64,000 nt of DNA from Haloferax gibbonsii ATCC 33959 (lineage in GTDB: Archaea > Halobacteriota > Halobacteria > Halobacteriales > Haloferacaceae), in contig NZ_AOLJ01000028.1 in the NCBI RefSeq assembly GCF_000336775.1, positions 62,001-126,000 on the forward strand, given 5' to 3'. Positions 31,187 to 39,841 of this stretch are shown here, in pieces. A program made the position numbers and the translations under genes. The notes under the pieces were generated by a model, which saw nothing but the letters and a program-made list of their open reading frames with translations, had not been told where the DNA came from and did not search any database. Each line of letters begins with the position of its first letter. The first letter of the stretch is position 1.

Positions 31187-32350
31187 ATGCCACATCCGAC
31201 CGCGTTCTCCCGGCCCATCGGGAGCGAGCGCGTCGCGGGAACCCGCGAGTCCGTCATCCGGGAGATGACCCGCGAGGCGCACGAACACGACGCCATCAAC
31301 CTCTCGCAGGGCATTCCCGACGAGGACGAGACGCCGGCGAGCGTGAAGGAGGCCGCCAAGGAGGCAATCGACACGTCGAGCCAGTACACCATCACGTGGG
31401 GGCTCCCGGAACTCCGCGAGGCGGTCTCGGAGCGCTACGCCGAGTGGAAGGGCGTCCGCTACGACCCCGAAACAGAGGTCACCGTCACCACCGGGACGAG
31501 CGAGGCGGTGGTCTCGACGCTCCTCGCGCTCTGCGACCCCGGCGACGGCGTCATCTACTTCGAGCCGACCTACGAGAGCTACATCCCGGCCGTCCAGTTC
31601 GCCGGGGGAGAGCCGATGCCGCTCGACATCACCGACGGCCTCGAACTCGACGCCGGCGCGCTGTGGGACGCCGCCGAGGACGCGTCCATGCTGATTCTCA
31701 ACCACCCCCACAACCCGACGGGGAACGTCTTTTCGCCCGCCGAACTCGAACTCGTCGCGGAGGTCGCCGAGGCGGAGGACCTCGTCGTCGTCACCGACGA
31801 GATATACGAGCACATCGTCTACGCCGACGACTACGTCAGTCCGGTCGAAATCGACGGACTCGCGGGCCGGACCGTCGTCTGCACGGGGCTGTCGAAGACG
31901 TACTCCGTGACGGGCTGGCGCGTCGGGTTCGCGCTCGCGCCCGAGCCGCTGTCGGCCGAACTCCGGAAGGTCCACGACTACACGAGCATCTGCGCGCCGA
32001 CGCCGTTCCAGCGGGCGGGGGTGGAGGCGCTTTCGCTCCCGGCGGACTACTACGACGACCTCTCGGACTCGTACGAACGCCGCGGCGAACTGCTGTACGA
32101 CGGGCTCCGGGATGTGGGCCTCGACCCCGTGAAACCGGACGGCGCGTACTACATGCTGACGCGCTATCCGGGCGACGCCGACGACGCCGAGTTCGCGCAC
32201 CGACTCGTCCGCGAGGCCGGCGTCGCGGTCGTCCCCGGGAGCAGTTTCTACACCGAGGGGTCCGCGGACTGGGTCCGGTTTACCTTCTCCCGCAACGAGG
32301 CGACCATCGAGGAGGCGCTGCGACGGCTCGACGAGAACCGCTTCTGGTAG
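31187..32350 (+). CDS. Class I/II pyridoxal-phosphate aminotransferase
   Basis: The protein has 387 residues, the usual length for aspartate-aminotransferase fold type I. The conserved blocks are present: INLSQGIPD, NHPHNPTGN, VVTDEIYEH, and the PLP-binding lysine in GLSKTYSVTGWRVGF, followed by the carboxylate-binding arginine in WVRFTFSR near the end. It transfers amino groups between amino acids and 2-oxo acids in the cytosol; the amino acid specificity is not evident. ATG 31187 is preferred over codons upstream because the family N-terminus begins there. It is divergent from acs copy 2 with about 110 nt between them. Confidence 0.94.
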   Translation: MPHPTAFSRPIGSERVAGTRESVIREMTREAHEHDAINLSQGIPDEDETPASVKEAAKEAIDTSSQYTITWGLPELREAVSERYAEWKGVRYDPETEVTVTTGTSEAVVSTLLALCDPGDGVIYFEPTYESYIPAVQFAGGEPMPLDITDGLELDAGALWDAAEDASMLILNHPHNPTGNVFSPAELELVAEVAEAEDLVVVTDEIYEHIVYADDYVSPVEIDGLAGRTVVCTGLSKTYSVTGWRVGFALAPEPLSAELRKVHDYTSICAPTPFQRAGVEALSLPADYYDDLSDSYERRGELLYDGLRDVGLDPVKPDGAYYMLTRYPGDADDAEFAHRLVREAGVAVVPGSSFYTEGSADWVRFTFSRNEATIEEALRRLDENRFW

Positions 32351-32387
32351 GTCCGGTCGTCCCGGCTCGGCGGTCCGCAGGCGGCGG

Positions 32388-34424
32388 TTAGGCGTCGTCG
32401 GACGACGCCGAGCTCGACGCCTGAACCGGGTCCTCGGCGCGTTCGACGCCCCGAATCACGAACCGAGCGCCGGCGTCCGCGGCGTCCTCGTAGCCGACCG
32501 ACCAGTCGTGGGCGTCGGCGATGGTGCGGACGATTGCGAGGCCGAAGCCGGTGCCGTCGGCCGCGGTCGTGAAGCCGGATTCAAAGAGCTTCGGGCGGTC
32601 TTCCGACGGGACACCGGGCCCGTCGTCTTCGACGTAGAAGCCGTCCCGAGTCGCGCCGACGGTGACGGTCACGCCGTCGCCGGCGTGCTCGACGGAGTTC
32701 CGAAACAGGTTCTCGAACAGTTGGAGGAGCCGAGTCCGGTCCGCCATGAACGACGCGCTTTCGGCCACCTCGAGCGCGGCCGATTTGGTGTCGACGTTCG
32801 CCCACGCCTCGGTCGCCACGGCGTCGAGCGAGACCGTCTCGCGCTCGTCGACCGTGCCGCCGCGGGCGAGCGCGAGCACGTCGGTGATAATCTCGCCCAT
32901 GCGCTCGTGGGCCGCCTCGATTCGCTCGACGTGGTCCGGGTCGGGACGCTCCGCCTCCTTCACCAGTTCGAGGTAGCCCTCCGCCACGTTCAGCGGGTTG
33001 CGCAGGTCGTGCGAGACGACGTTTGCGAATGTTTCGAGCTGTTGTTCGTGTTTTCGCCGGTCGGTCACGTCGTGGGCGTTGACGACGACGCCGCCGACGA
33101 CGGGGTCGTCCAGAAGGTTCCGACACCGGACGCTGAAGACGCGCCACCCGCGGGTCGAACTACGGAACCGGAGTTCGGCGGTGGCGTCCTCGTCGGGGCG
33201 CGCCAGCGCCTCCCGGAACGTCTCGACGGCGGCGTCCTCGTCGTCGGGGTGGAGGAACCGCGCCAGCGACCGAACCTCGCTCGGGTCCGCGTCGGCGCCG
33301 AGCGTCTGCGCGGCCGAGTCGCTCAGGTAGCTGACCGAGCCGTCGGCGTCGAGGACGAAGATGAGGTCGGAGGCGTTCTCCGTGAGCGCGCGGAACCACC
33401 GCTCGCGGACGCGGCGCTCGGTGATGTCGTGGAGGATGTGCAGGTGGCCGCGAACCGCGTCACGGCCGTCGGTCACGGCCGACCTGTCGACCTCGAAGTA
33501 GCGCGCCTCGCCGTTGTCGTCGACGACCCGGAGCTCCCCGTCGGTTTCGAGGGCCTCGGCGACCTCCGCGTCGAACACGTCGGCGACGGGCGTCCCCAGC
33601 GACGAGGGCTCCACGTCGAAAAGCGCCCTCGCCGACGGGTTGGTGTCGGCCAGCCGGTCCTTTCGGTCGACGACGATGACGGGGTCGGCCATCCGCTCGA
33701 TGACGAGGTCCCGCGCGATGGGGCTGATGTCGAGGATTCGGTACCGCGAGAGCCCGATGGCGAGCAGCGACGACGTGGCGGCGAACGAGATGGCGATGGG
33801 GTTCGCGGGCGAAAACGGCGTCCAGAGATACACCGCGCCGACGATGGGGGGAACGAGAACCGCGACGAACAGGAGGAGCGCTTGCTTTCGGTATATCTGT
33901 CGGCTCCGCAGGCAGTGGATGCCGAGGACGACGAGCGCGGCCCCGACCGCGACGTAGCTGTAGACAATATCCACCCAGAACAGCGGTCCGTAGACGACAT
34001 CGGCCGTCGTGATTCCACCGGTGGTCGAAAACGACAGCGACTCCCACAGCAGCGTGTGGAGTCCGAGCGCGTTCGTTACCGCCCCCACGACGGTCAACGT
34101 GGGCCACACGGCGAACAGCGCGGCGGTGCGGCGAGAGACCAACCGCTCGTAGCCCGCGATTTCGAGGGCGAAAAGCAGGGTGAAAAAGACCGCCGCCTCC
34201 GCGGGTATCAAGACGAGAACGTACCACAGGAGGCGGGCGGACGCCGAGTCGGCGAGGAGGTAAAACGCCTCGAACAGCGCCCAGCCGCTGGCGCTCAAAG
34301 CGAGGGCGATGAACCACCGCCCGGTCGGTTCGTCGCGGTACTGCCAGCCGTAGCTCGCGACCCCGGCGGAAATCGCGGTCGCGAGGAGAAGCGCACCCAC
34401 GTACGGTGACAGCGAGAGAGGCAC
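32388..34424 (-). CDS. Membrane-bound sensor histidine kinase (7TM N-terminus, two PAS domains)
   Basis: The protein has 678 residues from a GTG start. The first ~225 residues form seven transmembrane helices of the histidine-kinase N-terminal 7TM type. Two PAS domains follow (about 240-355, with MADPVIVVDRKDRLADTNPS, and about 360-485, with LTENASDLIFVLDADG), then a HisKA domain with the phosphorylated histidine in VVSHDLRNPLNVAEGYLELV and a HATPase domain with LFENLFRNSVEHAG, EDDGPGVP and GTGFGLAIV. It is an orphan kinase: no response regulator is adjacent. The signal is unknown. It faces the aminotransferase tail to tail and is divergent from the TetR-MATE operon. Confidence 0.93.
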   Translation of the reverse strand: MPLSLSPYVGALLLATAISAGVASYGWQYRDEPTGRWFIALALSASGWALFEAFYLLADSASARLLWYVLVLIPAEAAVFFTLLFALEIAGYERLVSRRTAALFAVWPTLTVVGAVTNALGLHTLLWESLSFSTTGGITTADVVYGPLFWVDIVYSYVAVGAALVVLGIHCLRSRQIYRKQALLLFVAVLVPPIVGAVYLWTPFSPANPIAISFAATSSLLAIGLSRYRILDISPIARDLVIERMADPVIVVDRKDRLADTNPSARALFDVEPSSLGTPVADVFDAEVAEALETDGELRVVDDNGEARYFEVDRSAVTDGRDAVRGHLHILHDITERRVRERWFRALTENASDLIFVLDADGSVSYLSDSAAQTLGADADPSEVRSLARFLHPDDEDAAVETFREALARPDEDATAELRFRSSTRGWRVFSVRCRNLLDDPVVGGVVVNAHDVTDRRKHEQQLETFANVVSHDLRNPLNVAEGYLELVKEAERPDPDHVERIEAAHERMGEIITDVLALARGGTVDERETVSLDAVATEAWANVDTKSAALEVAESASFMADRTRLLQLFENLFRNSVEHAGDGVTVTVGATRDGFYVEDDGPGVPSEDRPKLFESGFTTAADGTGFGLAIVRTIADAHDWSVGYEDAADAGARFVIRGVERAEDPVQASSSASSDDA

Positions 34425-34519
34425 TACACTCGGGTACCCGGCTCGGCCACTTAGAAACTCTGGCAGACGGCCGGCCGTGAGTCGCCCTGACGAAGGGGTT
34501 CGCGGTCCAAAGTCTCTTA

Positions 34520-34533
34520 ACTGACCGGTCAGT
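34520..34533. promoter_or_regulatory. Palindromic operator of the TetR-MATE operon
   Basis: ACTGACCGGTCAGT is a perfect 14-bp palindrome centred 22 nt before ATG 34549. The preceding TCTCTTAA (34513-34520) is the only TATA-like sequence at the right distance, so a bound dimer would block it or the transcription start. This is the usual geometry of autorepression by an archaeal TetR protein. It also lies about 100 nt upstream of the divergent histidine kinase gene. Confidence 0.7.
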
Positions 34534-34548
34534 AAGCCGGGACAGAAG

Positions 34549-35139
34549 ATGGACGCAGAGACCAGGGCCGAGATACTCGGGGCGACCAACCGGGCGCTCT
34601 GCGAACACGGGTACGCCGGCCTCACGGTACAGCGAATCGCGGACGAGTCGTCGGTGACGAGCGCCGCGATTCACTACCACTTCGACACGAAAGAGGAGCT
34701 CCTCAACGCCTTCCTCGACGACCGAATCGAGCGATTCGAGTCGAAGTTGTCGTGCGGCGCGTCCGACCCCGGAAAGCGGCTCGACGCGGTTCTCGACGCG
34801 GTGTTCAACCCCGAGGACCCCGACGTCGACGGCTTCCCCGTGGCGCTCATGGAACTGAAGGCGCAAGCGCCCTACCACGAGCTGTTCCGCGAGCGCTTCC
34901 TCGACCTCGACGACGTGATGCGCGGAACCGTCGCCGACATCGTCCGCGACGGCGTCGAAACGGGGGTGTTCGACGAGACCGACCCGGCGGAAATCGCGCG
35001 GCTCGTCACGACCATGAGCAACGGCGCGCACGCCCGCGCCGTCGCGCTCGGCGAACACCCCGCTGAGACCCGGCGGGTCGTCGAAGACGCCCTCGAACTC
35101 CACCTCGGCTGGACGCCGGGGTCGGAGGTGGACGAATGA
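34549..35139 (+). CDS. TetR/AcrR family transcriptional repressor
   Basis: The protein has 196 residues. The N-terminal TetR domain is complete: ILGATNRALCEHGYAGLTVQ followed by the recognition part RIADESSVTSAAIHYHFDTK and EELL. The C-terminal ligand domain is of the type with FPVALMELKAQAPYHE, often seen beside exporters. The stop codon overlaps the start of the MATE exporter gene by 4 nt (ATGA). By analogy with TetR-exporter operons it should repress both genes until a toxic compound binds. The palindrome in its promoter is the likely operator. Confidence 0.94.
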   Translation: MDAETRAEILGATNRALCEHGYAGLTVQRIADESSVTSAAIHYHFDTKEELLNAFLDDRIERFESKLSCGASDPGKRLDAVLDAVFNPEDPDVDGFPVALMELKAQAPYHELFRERFLDLDDVMRGTVADIVRDGVETGVFDETDPAEIARLVTTMSNGAHARAVALGEHPAETRRVVEDALELHLGWTPGSEVDE

Positions 35140-36602
35140 GCCTGTTCAAGGGACAAGAGGAACTCAACCTCACCGAGGGCGGCATCGTCAAGCCGCTTCT
35201 CTACCTGTCGCTCCCCATCGTCGTCACGAACCTGCTCCAGACGGCGTACAACCTCGCGGACACGTTCTGGCTCGGCCAGTACTCGACAGAGGCGCTCGCG
35301 GCCATCTCGTTCGCCTTCCCGATGGTGTTTCTCCTCATCTCGCTCGGGATGGGGCTGTCCGTCGCCGGGAGCGTCCTCGTCGCCCAGCACACCGGGGCCG
35401 AGGAGACGGACAAAGCCGAGTACGCGGCCTCCCAGACCGTCACGTTCGCGTTCCTCGGGTCCGCGATGCTCGGCGCGCTCGGCTACCCGCTCGTCCGCCC
35501 GTTCCTCGATTTCCTCGGGGCCTCGCCGGACGTGCTGCCGGGCGCGACGGCCTACATGCAGGTCATCGCGCTCGGTCTGCCGTTCATGTTCGGCTTCTTC
35601 GTGTTCATCTCGCTGATGCGCGGAGCGGGCGACACCATCACGCCGATGCTCGTGATGTTCGGGACCGTCGTCCTCAACGTCGTCCTCGACCCGTTTTTCA
35701 TCAACGGGTGGGCGCTGGGGCCGGTTCAGTTCCCCGAACTCGGGATTCAGGGCGCGGCCATCGCCACCGTCATCTCGCGGGTCCTCGCGATGGTCGTCGG
35801 CATCGCCATCATGGTGTCGGGCACCAGAGGCATCCAGATTCACCTCACGGACATGCGACCGGACTTCCGGTACCTGCGGAAGATTCTCCGCATCGGCATC
35901 CCCGCCAGCATCGAGGGGACGGGTCGCGCGCTCTCCATCAACGCGCTTCTCATCGTCGTCGGCCTGTTTTCGACCTCCGTCGTCGCGGCGTTCGGTATCG
36001 GCACCCGCGTGTTCTCGGTCATCTTCCTCCCGGCTATCGCCGTCGCCCGCGGCGTCGAGACGATGTCCGGTCAGAACATCGGCGCGGGGAAGTACGACCG
36101 AGCGGAGCAGGCGAACTACGTCGCGGCCAAGGGATTGTTCTTCGTCCTCGGCCTGCTCGGACTCGCCATCTTCCTCGTTCCTGAGCCCATCGTCTCGGTG
36201 TTCACCACCGACGCGGCGGTCCTCGACGTGGGGGCGCAGTTCCTGCGGTACGTCTCGCTGTCGTTCGGCTTCATCGGCATCATGCGGGCCTTCACCGGCG
36301 GCTTCCGTGGCGCGGGCAAGACGCTCATCGCCGCGGTGATATCGGTCGTCACGCTCGCCGGTATCCGGCTTCCGGTCGCCTTCGTCGCGTCGCAGGGGCT
36401 CCTGCCGACTGACTTCTGGTTCCTCGGGAGCATCGACGTGCGAGGAATCTGGATCGCGTTCTTCGTCTCGAACGTCGCGGGCGCGTTCATCGCGTGGCTC
36501 TGGTTCCGCCGGGGGACGTGGCGCGAGGGCGACGTGCGCGGGACGCCGGCCGGCGGCGAGTTGGAGAACGACGACGTGGAACTATCGAGCGGGATGGACT
36601 GA
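35136..36602 (+). CDS. MATE family efflux transporter
   Basis: The protein has 488 residues with about 12 transmembrane helices. It has the MATE pattern of two homologous halves: YLSLPIVVTNLLQTAYNLAD TFWLG in the first and RIGIPASIEGTGRALSINAL in the second, and the conserved MRGAGDTITPM and FRGAGKT loops ending helices 5 and 11. It expels cationic drugs, dyes or metabolites by sodium or proton exchange. It is the second gene of the TetR operon, overlapping it by 4 nt. The C-terminal tail is polar and acidic. Confidence 0.94.
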   Translation: MSLFKGQEELNLTEGGIVKPLLYLSLPIVVTNLLQTAYNLADTFWLGQYSTEALAAISFAFPMVFLLISLGMGLSVAGSVLVAQHTGAEETDKAEYAASQTVTFAFLGSAMLGALGYPLVRPFLDFLGASPDVLPGATAYMQVIALGLPFMFGFFVFISLMRGAGDTITPMLVMFGTVVLNVVLDPFFINGWALGPVQFPELGIQGAAIATVISRVLAMVVGIAIMVSGTRGIQIHLTDMRPDFRYLRKILRIGIPASIEGTGRALSINALLIVVGLFSTSVVAAFGIGTRVFSVIFLPAIAVARGVETMSGQNIGAGKYDRAEQANYVAAKGLFFVLGLLGLAIFLVPEPIVSVFTTDAAVLDVGAQFLRYVSLSFGFIGIMRAFTGGFRGAGKTLIAAVISVVTLAGIRLPVAFVASQGLLPTDFWFLGSIDVRGIWIAFFVSNVAGAFIAWLWFRRGTWREGDVRGTPAGGELENDDVELSSGMD

Positions 36603-36607
36603 TTCGG

Positions 36608-36612
36608 AAAAA
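36608..36612 (-). terminator. T-tract terminator of the symporter-racemase operon
   Basis: Five consecutive T residues on the minus strand start 19 nt past the racemase stop codon, as expected for archaeal termination. The MATE gene ends on the other side. Confidence 0.4.
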
Positions 36613-36630
36613 GGAGGCGGTCCGAACCCG

Positions 36631-37689
36631 CTACTCCGCCGAGATGCTGAACCCGGAAAGCGAGTCCTTCGCGTCTTTGACGAACGTGTGTTTTCCCGTG
36701 ATGCGGGCCGAACCGGTGATGAGCGGCGTCGTCAGCGTCACGCCGTCCCGCTCTTCGGCCGCGACGAGTCTGCCTTCGAAGCGCGTGCCGACGATGCTCT
36801 CGTGGAGGTACGACTCGCCGATGTCGAGCGCGCCGGCGTCGTGGAGGAGCGCCATCTTCGCGCACGTTCCGGTCCCACAGGGCGAGCGGTCGACCTGTCC
36901 CTCGCCGAAGACGACGATGCTCCGGTCCACCTCGTCAGGCGTGCCGTATATCTCGGTGATCGAGACCGAGCCCGCCTCGCCGGTGAGCGGGTGGACGATA
37001 TCGAGGCGCTCGTTGACGGCGTCGCGGATTTCGAGGCCCCAATCGACGAAGGTCGATGCGTATCGCGGTTCGACGGGCAGGTCGAGCTGGTCGCTGTCGA
37101 CCAGCGCGAAGAAGTTGCCCGCGTAGACGACGTCGACGCGGAGCGGCGAGTCGAGAAACGAGACCGGGACGGTCGCCTCGTCGTAGACGAACGACCGGAC
37201 GTTCTCTATCGTGACGCGCTCGACGCCGCCGTCAGGCGCGTATTCGGGCGTCGCCTCGACGAGTCCGGCCGGCGTCTCGACGCGGACGGTCTCGCGTCGG
37301 TCGAGTCGCCCCAGTTCGAGGAGCGCGGAGACGACGCCGATGGTCCCGTGGCCGCACATGTCGAGATAGCCCCGACTGTCCATGAAGAAGACGCCCAGGT
37401 CCGCGTCGGGACGGGTGGAGGCGACGACGACCGCTCCGAACATGTCGTCGTGGCCGCGGGGCTCCCGCATCAGCAGGTCGCGTACCCAGTCGTGGGTCTC
37501 GGCGAACGAGTCGCGGCGCTCCCGAACCGAGTCGCCCGCGAGCGCGGCGCGGTCGATGCCGTCGACGACGATGCGGGTCGGTTCGCCCTCGGTGTGCGTG
37601 TCGATGGTCGTGAACGACGCGTCCGTGGTGAGGTCGTCGAACTCGAACTCACTCTCGTTCGCGAGTTCGTCGGCGTCGTTTCCGTTCAT
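36631..37689 (-). CDS. Proline racemase / hydroxyproline 2-epimerase family enzyme
   Basis: The protein has 352 residues. Both catalytic cysteines of the family are present: YLDMCGHGTIG and DRSPCGTGTCAKM. This separates it from trans-3-hydroxy-L-proline dehydratases, which have threonine at the second position. The reaction should be reversible inversion at C2 of proline or 4-hydroxyproline without cofactor. The N-terminus has an extra acidic stretch of about 25 residues. Its start overlaps by 4 nt the small membrane protein gene upstream, which in turn overlaps a sodium-dependent symporter, suggesting one operon for uptake and conversion. Substrate choice between proline and hydroxyproline is open. 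Confidence 0.92.
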   Translation of the reverse strand: MNGNDADELANESEFEFDDLTTDASFTTIDTHTEGEPTRIVVDGIDRAALAGDSVRERRDSFAETHDWVRDLLMREPRGHDDMFGAVVVASTRPDADLGVFFMDSRGYLDMCGHGTIGVVSALLELGRLDRRETVRVETPAGLVEATPEYAPDGGVERVTIENVRSFVYDEATVPVSFLDSPLRVDVVYAGNFFALVDSDQLDLPVEPRYASTFVDWGLEIRDAVNERLDIVHPLTGEAGSVSITEIYGTPDEVDRSIVVFGEGQVDRSPCGTGTCAKMALLHDAGALDIGESYLHESIVGTRFEGRLVAAEERDGVTLTTPLITGSARITGKHTFVKDAKDSLSGFSISAE

Positions 37690-38021
37690 TCGTCCACCAG
37701 TTCGAGCCGGGCGATTTGCTCGTCTGACCAGTCGTAATGCGGCTCGTCAATCGCTCGGAGCGACCGCACGCACTCGTTGTAGCGGCGGCGGGCAATCGGC
37801 GCGTAGGGGTCGTCGGGGTTCGCGCGAATCCACTCGCGGAGGTCGGATAGCGCCCGCGGCGAGTAGCTATCGACGTCGTCCTGTTCCCGTAAGAGCGCGA
37901 GTTTGCGCTCCTCGGTTCGGAGCGACCTGACGAGGACCGCGGCCGCGACGCCGGGCAACAGGAGGAGCGAGACGAGCATCGAGACCCACGTGAGCGTCGA
38001 GAGGGCCATCTCAGTCGTCAC
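37686..38021 (-). CDS. Small single-pass membrane protein, candidate accessory subunit of the NSS symporter
   Basis: The protein has 111 residues. One transmembrane helix (LTWVSMLVSLLLLPGVAAAV) is followed by a charged cytoplasmic domain with RTEERKLALLREQDD and a conserved-looking RANPDDPYAPIARRRYNECV segment. It overlaps the symporter gene by 11 nt upstream and the racemase gene by 4 nt downstream, so the three are translationally linked. Bacterial NSS symporters are often encoded with a tiny one-helix subunit; this larger protein could play that part. The family is not recognised. Confidence 0.85.
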   Translation of the reverse strand: MTTEMALSTLTWVSMLVSLLLLPGVAAAVLVRSLRTEERKLALLREQDDVDSYSPRALSDLREWIRANPDDPYAPIARRRYNECVRSLRAIDEPHYDWSDEQIARLELVDE

Positions 38022-39477
38022 CCCCCGGGACGGCCGCGGAACCGGACGGCGGCTCGTCGCCGACGACGCTCATCACGACCGTGCTCACGACGACGAGCGC
38101 GGCCATGAACGCGACGCCGAGCAGCATCAGCCGCTGGTTCGACGTACCGATGCTGGAGTAGACGCCGTAGCCGAGGATGAACACCATCACGACGGGGATG
38201 ACGTACTTCACGACCGGATTCCACCACGGGCCGACGTAGATGCCGGCGTTACGGTTGAGGTCGAGAACGCGGGCGCGCTCGGGACCGAACTTCCACGCGA
38301 CGAGCGCGATGATGGAAAGCGTCGCGAGCGGGAGGCCGAAGCTCCCGAACATGAAGTCCATCCGCCCGAGGAACGCCGACGAGTAGGCGCTCGGGAGGCC
38401 GAACAGCCAGATAGCGCCGCAGGACGCGAGCACGGCACCCGTCCGAGAGAGCCGCGTCTCCTCCGAGACGGTGGTGACGGCGACCTCGGTGATGCCGAGG
38501 CCGGAGGTGAACGTCGCGAAGAAGAAGGAGACGAAGAACACGATGGCCCACAGACTCCCGCCGGGGAGTTCGGGGAACACCTGCGCCATCGAGATGAAAA
38601 GCAGGTTCGACCCGGCGCTCGGTTCGAGTCCGAACGCGAAGACGACGGGGAACGTGGCGAACACCGCGAGCAGGCCGATGCTCGTGTTCCCGATGGCGGT
38701 GAACAGGCCGCCGCCGAGCGGCACGTCGTCGTACCGGCTGAGGTAGCTCCCGTAGGTCAGCGCGATACCCCACCCGAGACCCGTCGAGAACAGCGCCTGA
38801 CTGAGCGCCGCGACCCACGTACTGCCGCGGGTGAGGTAGCCCCAATCTGGCGTGAAGACGAACGCGACGCCTTCCATGCCGCCGGGGAGCGTGATGCCGC
38901 GAATCGAGACCGCCACGAGCGCGACGACGAGCAGCGGAATCATCCACTTCACGACGCGCTCGATGCCGCGGCGGATACCGAACACGAGGACGCCGGCCAA
39001 ACCGGCCATCGTCACCGTGTGCATCCCGACGACGAGCGCCGGGTTGTTGATGAAGCCATCCCAGAACGCCTGCGGCTGGAACCCCGGCTGGGTGAACGTC
39101 ATGAGCACCGAGTGGCCGGCGTAGTAGAGCGCCCAGCCGATGATGGGCGCGTAGTACGACATCAGCGCCACGTTGACGATGAGGACCACGAGGCCGAGAC
39201 CCTGCGCCCGCTTGCTCCCGAGGACCTGCTTGAACGCCCCGATGACCCCGTTGTTCGTGTAGCGGCCGATCATCGTCTCGGCCATCAGTCCGGGAACCGC
39301 GATGAGGTACAACAGGAGGATATAGGCCACGAGGAAGGCGCCGCCGCCGTTTTCGCCCGTCGTGAACGGCATGCGCCAGATGTTGCCCGCGCCCACCATC
39401 GCGCCGAGCATCGCCATGAGGAAGCCGAACCGGCTTCCCCACTCCTCTCTCGCCGTTCTCGCCTCTGAGTCTGACAT
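38011..39477 (-). CDS. Sodium-dependent transporter, NSS (SNF) family
   Basis: The protein has 488 residues with 11-12 transmembrane helices. The signature lies in helix 1: GAMVGAGNIWRMPFTTGENG GG, corresponding to G-N-x-W-R-F-P in the family. These symporters bring in amino acids, betaines or similar solutes with Na+, which suits a salt-loving organism. ATG 39477 is chosen because the codons before it are not halophilic and cover the promoter (GTATAAC-like at about 39511-39520). Downstream overlapping genes for a membrane partner and a racemase point to an imino acid substrate, an inference from position. Confidence 0.93.
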   Translation of the reverse strand: MSDSEARTAREEWGSRFGFLMAMLGAMVGAGNIWRMPFTTGENGGGAFLVAYILLLYLIAVPGLMAETMIGRYTNNGVIGAFKQVLGSKRAQGLGLVVLIVNVALMSYYAPIIGWALYYAGHSVLMTFTQPGFQPQAFWDGFINNPALVVGMHTVTMAGLAGVLVFGIRRGIERVVKWMIPLLVVALVAVSIRGITLPGGMEGVAFVFTPDWGYLTRGSTWVAALSQALFSTGLGWGIALTYGSYLSRYDDVPLGGGLFTAIGNTSIGLLAVFATFPVVFAFGLEPSAGSNLLFISMAQVFPELPGGSLWAIVFFVSFFFATFTSGLGITEVAVTTVSEETRLSRTGAVLASCGAIWLFGLPSAYSSAFLGRMDFMFGSFGLPLATLSIIALVAWKFGPERARVLDLNRNAGIYVGPWWNPVVKYVIPVVMVFILGYGVYSSIGTSNQRLMLLGVAFMAALVVVSTVVMSVVGDEPPSGSAAVPGGDD

Positions 39478-39716
39478 GATAATCCTACCCAGAGCCTTGA
39501 ACAGGAGGTAGTTATACGGATGTGCTACTATGGTCGGGGTCGTCAATGGAAAATATATATGAACGCTGTTGTAATGGGTTTGATAGTCCCACGATATTCC
39601 GAAATTAATCCTCATCAGGAGGTCTCTAAGGGTTTTGAGGATTAGGCACCAAACATCAACAGCTGGGAAGTTTCGACCCGAATCGTCGGCCGGACCGTAT
39701 CATAGTCGGGGATGGG

Positions 39717-39723
39717 TATATAA
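39717..39723 (+). promoter_or_regulatory. Strong TATA box before the small ORF / wHTH pair
   Basis: TATATAA is centred 26 nt before ATG 39746. Its position implies a transcript starting at or very near that ATG. The 39478-39745 gap is otherwise AT-rich and holds no other gene. Confidence 0.65.
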
Positions 39724-39745
39724 CCGCGAAGCGAACACCACCGGT

Positions 39746-39841
39746 ATGGTCACGACCAGCGACGAGCGAGTCGAAGACGACCGGACGCCGAGAGACGAAC
39801 GCCGGACGAAACGCGACTCGGAAGCGCGTCGGTGTGCGTGA
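39746..39841 (+). CDS. Short 31-residue open frame, probable leader or N-terminal fragment
   Basis: The frame begins MVTTSDERVEDDRTPRDERR and ends in a TGA that overlaps the GTG of the next gene (GTGA at 39838-39841). The TATA box lies exactly where a leaderless transcript would make this ATG the first codon. It could be a real small protein, a leader peptide coupling translation of the wHTH protein, or the 5' part of one gene split by a frameshift. The composition is charged and plausible for a halophile, though arginine-rich. Confidence 0.45.
   Translation: MVTTSDERVEDDRTPRDERRTKRDSEARRCA

Noticed and set aside
34425-34625. Upstream extension of the histidine kinase over the TetR promoter
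   Set aside because: It would place coding sequence across the operator, and its residues are not membrane-like; GTG 34424 begins directly before the first helix.
37903-39468. 521-codon plus-strand frame opposite the NSS symporter
   Set aside because: Low-complexity E/R/H/D product; the minus strand has the G-N-x-W-R symporter signature.
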